Assembly: GCA_021299875.1 (NCBI GenBank)
Contig: JAJTEW010000003.1
Coordinates: forward strand, 1-64,000
DNA length: 64,000 nucleotides
Reading direction: 5' to 3'
From: Comamonadaceae bacterium
GTDB lineage: Bacteria; Pseudomonadota; Gammaproteobacteria; Burkholderiales; Burkholderiaceae_C
This document shows, in pieces, positions 17,323 through 25,538 of the stretch. Under the pieces are notes generated by a model. The model ran no database searches. It saw only the letters and a list, made by a program, of their open reading frames with translations, and was not told the origin of the DNA. The translations under genes were made by a program, and so were the position numbers. Numbering within the stretch: position 1 is the stretch's first letter; each line of letters begins with the position of its first letter.

Positions 17323-18328
17323 CGCGGACCTCGAAGTGGGTGGGTTTGCCCAAGGATTTGTGGCCCTTCATGACCCAGGCGGCGGTCCAGTCCAAGAGGG
17401 TGTCCAGAGCCACCGAGGGTGTACCCCACAAGGCATCGGCTTTTTGGCAATCGACCAGCCAAGCGGTGGACCCTTCAGTGTCAGTGAACTGCACGGTTTT
17501 GCCCATGCGCTTGGCCAAGCGTGTGGCGACATCGCGGATGGAAATGGGCGGGCCACTGAGGTTGATGGCCGAGGTGGGCGTGGTGCAGGCACTCAGAGCG
17601 CGCAAGGCCAAATCATTGGCATCGCCTTGCCAGATGATGTTGGCGTGGCCCATGGCCACCGACAGCGGCAGCCCTTGCCAAATGGTGCGTGCCACATCGT
17701 GCAGCACGCCATACCGCATGTCTATGGCGTAAGACAGGCGCAACAGGCAGCCGGGCGTTTTGTGCTCGTGCGAAAAATGTTCGAACATGCGCTCACGTGC
17801 CACACACGAATTGGCGTATTCGCCGGGCGGCGTGGGGGCCAGGCTTTCGGGTGCGCCGGGGCCATGCACGTCGACAAACGGGTAAACGCAAGCAGTGGAA
17901 AACGCCAGGATGCGGGAGGTTTTGTAGCGTTGTGCGACCAGCGCAGGCACATGGGCGTTCATGGCCCAGGTCAGCCATTCGCTGCCTTGCGAGCCAAATT
18001 TCCGGCCTGCCATGAACACCACATTGGGCGCATCGGGCAAGGCTTCTAGGGCTTGGGCCGACAACAAGTCGGCCTGAATGCATTCAATGCCCTGCGCGCT
18101 CAGGCTGCGCATCAGATGTGCGTTTGAAAACCGCGCTACCCCGATCACGCGTTTTTGGGGTGCTGCTCGTTTGGCCATGCGCGCCAACGTGGGCCCCATT
18201 TTGCCCGCCACACCCAGGATGAGGATATCGCCTTGCAACTGCGCCAGGCTGTGAACCAGCGCGAGCGAAGGCGTGCTCATGACGTCTTCCAGGTGCGCTT
18301 CGTCGATGAATTCAAGAGGCAGGTTCAT
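17309..18328 (-). CDS. NAD-dependent epimerase/dehydratase family protein
   Basis: The Rossmann start Ile-Leu-Ile-Leu-Gly-Val-Ala-Gly-Lys-Met-Gly (about residues 35-45) is a GxxGxxG-type nucleotide-binding loop, and Phe-Met-Ala-Gly-Arg and Ser-Thr-Ala-Cys-Val-Tyr-Pro follow at the expected spacing. The usual active-site Tyr-x-x-x-Lys is not obvious; Glu-Tyr-Ala-Asn-Ser-Cys-Val stands at that place with Val instead of Lys, so catalysis may differ or the protein may only bind NAD. At 339 residues it is normal for extended short-chain dehydrogenases. It overlaps the TetR gene by four bases and the DapA-like gene by 14 bases. Confidence 0.8.
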   Translation of the reverse strand: MNLPLEFIDEAHLEDVMSTPSLALVHSLAQLQGDILILGVAGKMGPTLARMAKRAAPQKRVIGVARFSNAHLMRSLSAQGIECIQADLLSAQALEALPDAPNVVFMAGRKFGSQGSEWLTWAMNAHVPALVAQRYKTSRILAFSTACVYPFVDVHGPGAPESLAPTPPGEYANSCVARERMFEHFSHEHKTPGCLLRLSYAIDMRYGVLHDVARTIWQGLPLSVAMGHANIIWQGDANDLALRALSACTTPTSAINLSGPPISIRDVATRLAKRMGKTVQFTDTEGSTAWLVDCQKADALWGTPSVALDTLLDWTAAWVMKGHKSLGKPTHFEVRDGHY

Positions 18329-18969
18329 GCGTCGTGTTCCAGGTAAGACCGCACCATGTCCACCATGTGGCCCAAGCGTTTGGTTTTGGCGACAGGGCTG
18401 AGCAATTTGCGCCCGAAGATGGCCGACAAGGTGTGCTGGTTGGACAGGTAAAAGTAGGACAGTCCCGCGATGGAGATGTACAGCTGCACCGGGTCAACCC
18501 CGGGCTTGAACACGCCCGTTTGGACGCCCTTGTCTAGGATGTTGCCGATCATGTGAATGAACGGATTACGCATCTTCTTGACGGTGGGAGATGCCTGAAC
18601 ATGCCGTGCCTGATGCAAGTTGGCACTGTTGAGCAGGGTCATGAACTCGGGGTGATCGATGTAGTAATTCCAGGTCAGCGTCACCAGTTTGCGAATGGCT
18701 TCGCGCGGCTCTTCGTTTTCAAGGCGCATGGCCTGCTCGGATGCGCGCTTGTGGGCGTAGTTGGCTTCCAGCACGGCGCCAAACAAGTCGTCCTTGTTGC
18801 CAAAGTAGTGGTACAGCATTCGCTTGTTGATGCCCGCTTGCTCAGAGATGCGGTCCACCCGTGCGCCACCCAAGCCGTGCGCAGCAAACTCCTGGCGGGC
18901 CGCTTGCAAGATGCGATCGCGGCTGTCCACGGGGTTGCGCGCGGTGGTCTTGATGGGACGGGTGGGCAT
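18325..18969 (-). CDS. TetR-family transcriptional regulator
   Basis: I start the protein at the ATG at 18969, giving 214 residues; the frame is open for another 106 codons upstream, but that part overlaps the oxidoreductase gene and reads as out-of-frame coding sequence. The N-terminal helix-turn-helix is clear: Asp-Arg-Ile-Leu-Gln-Ala-Ala near residue 20, Val-Asp-Arg-Ile-Ser-Glu-Gln-Ala-Gly and Leu-Tyr-His-Tyr-Phe-Gly-Asn-Lys. The C-terminal ligand domain has no motif that names the effector. It lies inside the operon it probably controls, between the flavin oxidoreductase and the epimerase; a candidate operator is at 20925-20938 before the first gene. Confidence 0.9.
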   Translation of the reverse strand: MPTRPIKTTARNPVDSRDRILQAARQEFAAHGLGGARVDRISEQAGINKRMLYHYFGNKDDLFGAVLEANYAHKRASEQAMRLENEEPREAIRKLVTLTWNYYIDHPEFMTLLNSANLHQARHVQASPTVKKMRNPFIHMIGNILDKGVQTGVFKPGVDPVQLYISIAGLSYFYLSNQHTLSAIFGRKLLSPVAKTKRLGHMVDMVRSYLEHDA

Positions 18970-18982
18970 GGTAAAGGGATGA

Positions 18983-20458
18983 TCAGGACAACTTGGCGGC
19001 TTTTTTGATTTGGGTGAGCACGGCCATTTCCGGCGACTTTTTGTAATGTGAATCCAGCGGGTAGCAGCCCGAGACCAAGCCATTGCGTGGCGCTGTGGTG
19101 CAGTCGCTGAAGGTGCGGCACAGGCGTTTGCGCTGTACCGCCCGCCCCGCCAGGACGTCGGCGGGTAAATCGGGGTAGGCCAGAACCATGCGGCCCAGGC
19201 CCACAAAGTCGGTCCAGCCTTGCTTGACCGCGGCTTGGGCCACATGCGGCAAGAACTCTTGCAGGTAGGAGTAGCCGCTGCCGACAAACGCCATGGCGGG
19301 AAACATTTTTTTGAGGTCGCGCACGATTGCCAGATGGCGCATCACCCCAACCAACGGGTCTTCTGGTGGTTGGTAGCCGTCTGAAGGCGGGTAAAGCGCC
19401 GGGCGGGTCACGTGGGGCGTGTAATACGGGCTGCCCACGGTCACATTGACCATGGAAATGTCCAGGGATTCCAGCACTTTGAGAAATTGCGCTGTCTCGT
19501 CCAGGGCGTAAAGCATCGGGTTGGATTCGTTGACGCCAAAGCCGTAGCGGTAGGGCAGGGCGTTGGCGTAATCGACCGGAATGCCGGGGCCCAGTGACTC
19601 GTCGTCGGACAGGCTGGGGTCGGGTTTGTAGGGCAAAAAATCCACCGCTGACAAGCGCACACCCAAGGCCATGCCCGGCACTTCGGCGCGGATGCCTTGC
19701 GCCAGTTCACGGATGAAGCGGGTGCGGTTGTGCAGGGAGCCACCAAAGTCGCCTTCACGTGTTTTGGCGGACAGGAATTCGTGTCCCAAATAACCGTGGC
19801 AGTGTTTGAGGTCGACGAACTGGAAGCCACAATCCCATGCGCGCTTGGCGGCCACCACATAGTCTTCGATCAGCTGGCGAATCTCTCCGTCGGACATGAC
19901 GACCATGTTTTCCTTGGGACCAAAGCGGCCATCGAGCAGAGGGTGCTTGTACAGTACCCGGGGTTCCATGCGGGTTTCCAGGTGAGGTTTGCAAAAACGG
20001 CCCGAGTGGGTCAGCTGCAAGCCAATGACCAGGTCTTTGTCGCTGCCTAGGCTTTCGCGGTGGGCCTGAACCAGCCCTTCGCGCAGTTGCGCAATGCCCG
20101 ATTGCGTCTGCGCGCTCATGACCAATTGTTTGGGGTTGGCACGCCCATCGTGCCGCACTGCGACCGCTTCACCGCCCCAAATCATTTTGGCGCCGGATCG
20201 GCCAAACAGGGTCCAGCGACGGCGGGTGTTGTCAGAAGGGTTGCCATCGGCCAGACCGTCCCAGCCTTCCATGGGGTGAATGGCGTAGCGGTTGCCGACC
20301 TTGAGTCCGGAAACCGTCAGGGGTTGCGCCATGGCGGCGGTGTCTCCCGATTCCAGCTCGTCATCGCAGGGCATGGGCAAACCCAATCGTTTCAGGTTTT
20401 CCTTGAAGCCTTGAGGGTTAGACAAGGATTTGACTTTGACGAAGTCTCCAAATTTCAT
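18983..20458 (-). CDS. Old yellow enzyme-family NADH:flavin oxidoreductase
   Basis: The central 340 residues form the FMN barrel of the old yellow enzyme/2,4-dienoyl-CoA reductase group: Leu-Gln-Leu-Thr-His-Ser-Gly-Arg (about 150), Lys-His-Cys-His-Gly-Tyr-Leu (about 217), and Asp-Phe-Gly-Gly-Ser-Leu-His-Asn-Arg. A conserved-looking end, Gly-Leu-Gly-Arg-Met, binds the FMN phosphate. After it comes a short tail with three Cys, which recalls the iron-sulfur site of dienoyl-CoA reductases but lacks the CxxCxxxC pattern, and the large NADPH domain of those enzymes is absent. The protein probably reduces or oxidises an activated C=C bond. It is the second gene of the operon, 35 bases after the cupin gene. 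Confidence 0.85.
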   Translation of the reverse strand: MKFGDFVKVKSLSNPQGFKENLKRLGLPMPCDDELESGDTAAMAQPLTVSGLKVGNRYAIHPMEGWDGLADGNPSDNTRRRWTLFGRSGAKMIWGGEAVAVRHDGRANPKQLVMSAQTQSGIAQLREGLVQAHRESLGSDKDLVIGLQLTHSGRFCKPHLETRMEPRVLYKHPLLDGRFGPKENMVVMSDGEIRQLIEDYVVAAKRAWDCGFQFVDLKHCHGYLGHEFLSAKTREGDFGGSLHNRTRFIRELAQGIRAEVPGMALGVRLSAVDFLPYKPDPSLSDDESLGPGIPVDYANALPYRYGFGVNESNPMLYALDETAQFLKVLESLDISMVNVTVGSPYYTPHVTRPALYPPSDGYQPPEDPLVGVMRHLAIVRDLKKMFPAMAFVGSGYSYLQEFLPHVAQAAVKQGWTDFVGLGRMVLAYPDLPADVLAGRAVQRKRLCRTFSDCTTAPRNGLVSGCYPLDSHYKKSPEMAVLTQIKKAAKLS

Positions 20459-20493
20459 AAATTATTTTCCAGGCTTGGTGTTCTGTAGGGCAT

Positions 20494-20868
20494 TCAGTAA
20501 AAACGGTTGGGCTTGAGGAAAAAACCCAGCACCAGTGCGCCATGTGGGGCGCTGGCCGAATGCCGGCTGCCCGCAGGGCGCCAGACGTAGTTGCCTGCCG
20601 TGACCTCGCCTTCGTGGTCCACCAGGCTGCCTTCGAGCACCCAGCTTTGCTCGAGCTCGACGTGTTCGTGATCGGTGAGGGTGGAGCCTGGAGCCATGCG
20701 GGTGAGCACGGTTTGCAAGCCGGTGGCGGCGTCTTCCATGAGCACTTTGATGTGGATGCCCGGAAAACGCGTGGCCAGCCAAGGCAATTCGTCGACCTGG
20801 ACATAGCGCGACGACAGCGCTCCCAGTGCGGCGTGTTTGGACGCATAACCCGGTGTTTCAATGGCCAT
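20494..20868 (-). CDS. Small cupin protein
   Basis: The ATG at 20868 is preceded by GGAGAC and gives 124 residues; upstream in-frame starts would run into the proposed operator. The fold is a single cupin: Asp-His-Glu-His-Val-Glu-Leu-Glu-Gln, with Gly-Ser-Leu-Val-Asp-His-Glu-Gly next, and Arg-Pro-Ala-Gly-Ser-Arg-His-Ser as the second motif, supplying three His and a Glu for one metal ion. Small cupins of this kind act as isomerases, lyases or dioxygenases, or as ligand-binding accessories. As the first gene of the twelve-gene run it is probably the most strongly expressed. Confidence 0.8.
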   Translation of the reverse strand: MAIETPGYASKHAALGALSSRYVQVDELPWLATRFPGIHIKVLMEDAATGLQTVLTRMAPGSTLTDHEHVELEQSWVLEGSLVDHEGEVTAGNYVWRPAGSRHSASAPHGALVLGFFLKPNRFY

Positions 20869-20924
20869 GGTGCTGTCTCCGGTCTCGGGCACTTCATGGG
20901 GTGAAGAACCTGTCAAAACAATCA

Positions 20925-20938
20925 TAACCATTTGGTTA
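20925..20938. promoter_or_regulatory. Candidate TetR operator before the cupin gene
   Basis: TAACCATTTGGTTA is a perfect 6-base inverted repeat around two central bases, 57 bases upstream of the cupin start. It is the only clear palindrome in this promoter region, and a TetR gene lies in the operon downstream, so it is the best operator candidate. Binding is inferred. Confidence 0.5.
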
Positions 20939-21252
20939 CAAGTGACAAGTGCAGGTTTACCCGGGTGTTTGACGATAACTACCGTGGCCGATCAGGACAG
21001 TTGAAGTCAAGCACTTGGGCATGCCACGTCTCTTATATCGAATGAATCAAAAGGTATTGCTGCCAAAGCAGATTTGATCAAGTAAGCCGAAAAAAATGAT
21101 CAGTCAAGTTGCTGCCAAATGAATTGCCAGTGCTGGTTGCTGGGCACCGCCTCTGATCAATCAAGATCGATGGTGCTCATCACATAAGCATTGGCGTCAA
21201 CAGCGTCAGGGCTTGGCTAAGCGTAAATCAATACGTTTGCTGTTCTTTGGTT
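20939..21252. other. Gap without recognisable genes
   Basis: The 314 bases hold the upstream part of the cupin promoter region and otherwise only short open frames. I see no RNA gene or element. Confidence 0.45.
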
Positions 21253-21579
21253 TTAAAACTGAGCAACGAAAAAGAGATTGACCAGCCTGACGCTCAAAAC
21301 AAAGAGCGTGGTATCTCGTGTGTAGTCGATGCATCCCCCATTTGCGTAAACACCTGCGGGGTCCCGGTAAACCATCATTTTTGACATTACGGACTCTAAT
21401 TTTTCAGGAGACTGCCGTGTGAGTTCTACTTGTCGCTCAACTTCGCTCTCATCCATTGACAGAACGCCGCTCGAATTGATGCACGCACCATCACGCCAGT
21501 GGTAAATTTCGAGGCACTTGGAAGTCAGGTCAAAGGGTTTGTCTCGTCGCCAGAAATTGCTGAACAAACCGCCTCCCAA
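21253..21579 (-). CDS. Hypothetical protein or gene remnant
   Basis: I do not recognise this 108-codon frame. It opens at a TTG immediately after a stop codon, has no good ribosome site and reads plausibly as protein from about residue 8 (Phe-Trp-Arg-Arg-Asp-Lys), with two Cys and a hydrophobic C-terminus. It lies just after the frameshifted gene at 21663-22399 on the same strand. It could be a real small gene, or the surviving part of a second decayed one. Confidence is low. Confidence 0.3.
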   Translation of the reverse strand: MGGGLFSNFWRRDKPFDLTSKCLEIYHWRDGACINSSGVLSMDESEVERQVELTRQSPEKLESVMSKMMVYRDPAGVYANGGCIDYTRDTTLFVLSVRLVNLFFVAQF

Positions 21580-21662
21580 CTAAAACACCCATGAGCCTTA
21601 AAACCTTTGACATCCGAGGAACGATCGTCGGGGTTCTTGAACCATAAACAATCTCCCGGCAC

Positions 21663-22399
21663 TTAATCGTGCATGGGTATTGGGTTGTCGGGCGTCCCGT
21701 ATTCATAGGCATAGGTGGTGTGGAATGGATCTGACCCTGGAACTTGCTTTCGACACTGTGCCTCCAGCTCTTTCAAATAAGTCGGATTCACGATTTTGGC
21801 TTCCTGTGTCAGACCGAGCAGCACTAAATACTCAGCCGCTCGATAACAGGAAAACTCATACTGACGACCTGTGACTGCGGGCTGGGTGGCAGCGATGATG
21901 GCCTCCTCCAGACGGACACCTTGCCGGATGACAAACCCCTTTTCGGAGTCTCCTTGCCAGTATCTGAAGGTCGCTCAGCCGCTTCTGTATTGAATGCCAA
22001 GGAGGTTTTAGCTGATGCCCTGGCGATATTGACGCGTACACGGATGTGCGATTCGAGTTGCGCCACACTTTTAAACGTCATGACCTGTGGCGCAGCCAGC
22101 ATGGTCAGGACGACTTCGTTTTCCAGAGTCTGATCAACTGATAAATCCACATCAAGAGCAAGTGTTCTTACCTGCAGTGTGTCAAAACCCGGGCACCAAA
22201 GATCGAAATACCGCTGCTGGAGCCGAACTTCAATAAAGTGGTCAGCATTTTGAGCAGATGACCTCATCTGGGTAACCTCTTGCAGGCCCAACCAGTGTAA
22301 TAAACGGTCTAATTCGTAAAACGATTGAGCAGGGTTTAAATCACTGCTGCCTTCAATCAGTATGCCGACAGGTATCGACGCGTTGATCTTTGGGGCCAT
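21663..22399 (-). pseudogene. Hypothetical gene broken by a frameshift near 21975
   Basis: The ATG at 22399 has GGAG seven bases upstream and opens a normal-looking protein (Met-Ala-Pro-Lys-Ile-Asn-Ala-Ser-Ile-Pro). Around 21975 the sense passes to another frame: after Ala-Glu-Arg the coding-like text continues as Thr-Phe-Arg-Tyr-Trp-Gln-Gly-Asp and runs to a TAA at 21663, ending Met-His-Asp. In the original frame the downstream text turns into low-complexity Ser/Pro/Arg. One missing base explains this. The joined product would be about 245 residues with no domain I can name. It is either a true pseudogene or a sequencing error in an intact gene. Confidence 0.55.
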
Positions 22400-22583
22400 G
22401 GTTCTCCGATTTTGAATCATCCACCAAGTGAACTGGTTTCCCACGGTGACTGGAGATGCATTGAATCGACTTCTGACTGCACGATAAAAATCTTAGACAC
22501 GATCGGTCAACACCGCAGAAAATTTTTGTGCGGCTTGACTGCTCCCTTTTAGTTTTGACACCGTGCAGTTATCCATCTTTAAT

Positions 22584-22660
22584 TGCGGTGGCAATCGGTC
22601 AGTGCGTCAACCGCGCAGCTCAATACAACAAGGTTGTTGGCTGCGGTGTGATGTTGTGAC
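22584..22660 (+). pseudogene. 3' end of a tyrosine recombinase gene, relic copy 2
   Basis: This stretch aligns base for base with the last 75 bases of the recombinase relic at 4591-5105: CGGTGGCAATCGGTCAGTGC corresponds to AGGTGGCAGTCGGTCAGTGC, and the matching continues through the AAGGTTGTTGG / AGGGTTGTGGG region to the TGA. Encoded text: Arg-Trp-Gln-Ser-Val-Ser-Ala-Ser-Thr-Ala. Nothing of the rest of the gene is visible upstream. The surrounding 22400-22745 gap shows no other feature. Confidence 0.6.
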
Positions 22661-22745
22661 ATCAGGCGAAGAAAAGAGTGAATTCTTGCTGAGGTCTCCA
22701 GTTTTTCAAAGTGTGGAGCCTCGTCAGGTCAAGGGATGATTTATT

Positions 22746-23783
22746 TCATTCATCAAAGTACATTCCCTTTAGCAGGACCTTGCCTTGTTTACCACCTTGA
22801 GCTGAGTGAACGATTGCCTCGTGTATGTCGCTTAACTCGTAAATCTTTTCAACGTTCATTCGCAATTTGTTTTGAGCTGCTATCTCAATTAAGGCTGGAT
22901 ATACGGTTTTTGCCTTTTGTTTGTTTTCGGGATCGCTGAACCAGTTGGCCAGCCAAAATCCATGTACTTGGATGTTTCGAAAAACCAGGTCGTGCGCTGA
23001 GATGCTGCTGGGAGCGCCGCTGAGAAGACCGTAAAGCACCAATCGACCTTGCGGACTCAAGCTGGCGGCAAGAGCCTGGGAAGCGACGCCTCCAATAGCA
23101 TCTAAGCCCAGAACAACGGTCTCACCACGCGTTATTTTCTGAACCTCAGCCTTGAGTGAGTCCGGTTCCTTGCCATCGTCGACTAACCAGTGTCCGCTTT
23201 CATCAGATGCCACGGCCTCAGGACGACGTACGATATTGATCAAATTGATGTTTAAGTGGGCAGCCAACTGCCGAGTGCACTGACCAACAGCAGAATTCGC
23301 GGCGTTTTGAACAACCCACTGCCCGGGTTGAATGTCTGCTTGATGCTTAAGAAGCACCCAAGCAGTTGCTGGGTTAGCAGCCAGCATGGCTTGCTGGAGC
23401 ACATCCGAATTCGATGGAACAGCGATCAAAGACCGTCTCTGAACAACAAGTTCATCAGCCCAAACACCGAAAACGCCAATGGGAAGCACTCGGTCACCTT
23501 CATGGAGGTCTGTGATCTCACTGCCTGTTTCAAGCACAACTGCTACTCCCTCATGTCCCGGAACGTAGGGAACAGAGGGCTGATGGCCGTATTGCCTGTT
23601 CATTTGAAGCAAGTCTGCTGGAAGAATATTCATGGCCAACATACCAATGCGGACTTCCTTTGGCGCAAGGGGCATTCGAGCATCTTGGCGAATTCGAATG
23701 CGTTCAGATACTGGTACCTGAGGATCGCAGCTGAGGACTTCAACGATCCTCGCATTCTGTGATTCGGTCAAAAAGTGTTCCAT
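22746..23783 (-). CDS. Medium-chain dehydrogenase/reductase, enoyl reductase-like
   Basis: I start at the ATG at 23783 (345 residues), after GAAGG and 31 bases from the upstream stop; the frame is open further upstream but overlaps the enoyl-CoA hydratase gene. The catalytic domain has Val-Pro-Gly-His-Glu-Gly-Val-Ala without the cysteine ligands of zinc alcohol dehydrogenases, and the nucleotide site reads Asn-Ser-Ala-Val-Gly-Gln near residue 150. This fits the zinc-free branch that holds quinone reductases and trans-2-enoyl-CoA reductases. It is probably cotranscribed with the hydratase gene, so reduction of an enoyl-CoA formed in the same pathway is a reasonable guess. Confidence 0.82.
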   Translation of the reverse strand: MEHFLTESQNARIVEVLSCDPQVPVSERIRIRQDARMPLAPKEVRIGMLAMNILPADLLQMNRQYGHQPSVPYVPGHEGVAVVLETGSEITDLHEGDRVLPIGVFGVWADELVVQRRSLIAVPSNSDVLQQAMLAANPATAWVLLKHQADIQPGQWVVQNAANSAVGQCTRQLAAHLNINLINIVRRPEAVASDESGHWLVDDGKEPDSLKAEVQKITRGETVVLGLDAIGGVASQALAASLSPQGRLVLYGLLSGAPSSISAHDLVFRNIQVHGFWLANWFSDPENKQKAKTVYPALIEIAAQNKLRMNVEKIYELSDIHEAIVHSAQGGKQGKVLLKGMYFDE

Positions 23784-23814
23784 GGGGTGAGCCTTCACAA
23801 TCAATATTTGAATT

Positions 23815-24657
23815 TCAACGTTTGAGAAGCACAGGCTGATCAGCAATTGTTCGATTTCCGCTCGCTACAGCTTCCATCAGGGGTTGTGCTTCAGGGTCTA
23901 CCATGCAGTCGCAAAAAAGAGTGCGCTCAGCCGCCAAGCCTTGTTCCTGACTCCAACGCGGAGCGTTTCTGACCAATTTTTTAATGTTGGCACATGCTCT
24001 CGATGGAACGGCTTGGATTTGTCTTGCAAGCTTCATGGCATCGGCCATCACATCATCTGTGCACATGGAAACTAAGCCCACGGCAAGCAGTTCCTGGGGG
24101 GTGAAAACCTTGGCCGTTAGGAGGCTGAATAGGGCGGGGCCCGTTCCGATCAATGAGGCCATGGCTTGTGTCCCGCCTGCGCCTGGCAGGAGTCCCAAAT
24201 TCAGCTCGGGCAGTCCCAGCTGGTAGACACCATCTTGTGCCAGTCGAATGTCACATCCAAGAGCCAACTCAAAACCACCCCCCATTGCCGTACCGTTAAG
24301 AGCGGCAATAAAAATAAGTGGGCTGTTATCAATGCGTTCTATGCACTGGTGAATGACGCTTTTGGGGACTGAGCGTTCTATTGAAAAGGTTTTACCGCGC
24401 TCGATCATGGCCTGTGAGCGATGTTGCAGGATCGAAACGTCGTAGTGACGAACAAACATGTCAGGCTCGCCTCCCGTGATCACGACAACACGACCATCGC
24501 GCCATGTTCCCAGCTTATCCAACGCTTCGAGAAGCTCAGACTCCATGGTTTCGTCCATGAATCCGTGAGGTGGATTGAACAGATGGATGACAGCTACACC
24601 GTCTTCACGGGTCATTGACAGGCGTGAGCCTTTCCAGTCTTTCCGAGGGGTGTCCAT
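23815..24657 (-). CDS. Enoyl-CoA hydratase/isomerase family protein
   Basis: The ATG at 24657 follows GGAG at good distance and gives 280 residues. The crotonase motif Asn-Gly-Thr-Ala-Met-Gly-Gly-Gly-Phe-Glu-Leu-Ala provides the oxyanion hole, and Gly-Leu-Pro-Glu-Leu-Asn-Leu-Gly-Leu-Leu-Pro-Gly holds the catalytic-region Glu. One of the two classical Glu residues is not evident, so hydratase, isomerase or hydrolase activity are all possible. The gene is divergent from the SDR-reductase-P450-thiolase operon, and the 131 bases between them carry a palindrome (24745-24760). Confidence 0.88.
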   Translation of the reverse strand: MDTPRKDWKGSRLSMTREDGVAVIHLFNPPHGFMDETMESELLEALDKLGTWRDGRVVVITGGEPDMFVRHYDVSILQHRSQAMIERGKTFSIERSVPKSVIHQCIERIDNSPLIFIAALNGTAMGGGFELALGCDIRLAQDGVYQLGLPELNLGLLPGAGGTQAMASLIGTGPALFSLLTAKVFTPQELLAVGLVSMCTDDVMADAMKLARQIQAVPSRACANIKKLVRNAPRWSQEQGLAAERTLFCDCMVDPEAQPLMEAVASGNRTIADQPVLLKR

Positions 24658-24744
24658 AGAGGTTCTCCAGTTGGAATCAACAGTGGTTGAAGTGCTTCCC
24701 CAATGATCTTGGATGACACTCAAAATGTTTGAAAATACTGCCAA

Positions 24745-24760
24745 CCAACCACTTGTTTGG
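24745..24760. promoter_or_regulatory. Candidate TetR operator in the divergent promoter region
   Basis: CCAACCACTTGTTTGG is an imperfect palindrome of the form CAANCNNNNGNTTG, placed between the divergent enoyl-CoA hydratase and SDR genes. The same pattern occurs at 36899-36914 upstream of the TRAP transporter genes. The TetR gene at 29052-29714 is the likely binder; this is inferred. Confidence 0.45.
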
Positions 24761-24788
24761 TATGTTTCATTCTGCTAAGCTTATCAGC

Positions 24789-25538
24789 ATGAATCAGTTA
24801 ATCAATACAGCAGTCGTGACTGGAGGCGCATCCGGCCTTGGACAGGCTTTGGTCAGCAAGTTGAGCGAATCCGGTTTCAAGGTGACTGTTTTGGATCGCC
24901 ACGATGGGCCGCAGCTTGCATCAGTTCGGTATGTGATTTGTGATGTCACTTCGGAGTCTGAAGTCAAAAGTGCATTGAACGACTCATCTGAAAAATTTGG
25001 TGCTGCTCGATTGATTGTGAACTGTGCAGGCGTAGGTAAAAATGCACGTTTGCTTGGCCGCAAGGGCGTCCATACGCTTGAACTCTTTCGAGAAGTCATG
25101 GATGTCAACCTGCTTGGCACATTCAATGTTCTTCGCTTGGCAGCCGAGCAAATGATTGATCTGCCTTTGACGGAAAACGGTCAAAGGGGGGTGATCATCA
25201 ACATTTCATCGATAGCAGCCTTTGATGGCCAGATTGGGCAAGCTGCCTATTCGGCCTCCAAAGCAGCCGTTGCTGGCATGACCTTGCCGCTGGCCAGGGA
25301 GTTGGGCAAGCACGCGATCCGTGTTGTCACCATTTGTCCTGGCGTGTTCATGACACCCATGGTTCAAGCCCATGTGACGCAGGAGGTTCTTGACGGGTTG
25401 TTGCAAAACGCCGCTTGGCCTAAGCGTCCGGGTAAACCCGAGGAGTTTGCAGAGTTTGTTATGGCCCTTGCGGCCAATCCCATGATCAATGGGGAAACCA
25501 TTCGATTGGATGGCGGTCTCAGGATGCCATCCCTATGA
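24789..25538 (+). CDS. Short-chain dehydrogenase/reductase
   Basis: The ATG at 24789 gives 249 residues; an earlier in-frame start would cover the divergent promoter region. The cofactor loop Thr-Gly-Gly-Ala-Ser-Gly-Leu-Gly (about 11-18), Asn-Cys-Ala-Gly, and the Ser with Tyr-Ser-Ala-Ser-Lys (about 155-160) make a complete classical SDR. An Asp after the second strand suggests NAD. It is the first gene of a tightly packed operon with the reductase, P450 and thiolase genes, and probably oxidises a hydroxyl made by the P450 or formed on the CoA ester. Confidence 0.9.
   Translation: MNQLINTAVVTGGASGLGQALVSKLSESGFKVTVLDRHDGPQLASVRYVICDVTSESEVKSALNDSSEKFGAARLIVNCAGVGKNARLLGRKGVHTLELFREVMDVNLLGTFNVLRLAAEQMIDLPLTENGQRGVIINISSIAAFDGQIGQAAYSASKAAVAGMTLPLARELGKHAIRVVTICPGVFMTPMVQAHVTQEVLDGLLQNAAWPKRPGKPEEFAEFVMALAANPMINGETIRLDGGLRMPSL

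Noticed and set aside
18970-19287. N-terminal extension of the TetR protein by 106 residues
   Set aside because: The extension overlaps the flavin oxidoreductase gene and reads as Trp/Pro/Ser-rich out-of-frame text; a good helix-turn-helix start follows at 18969.
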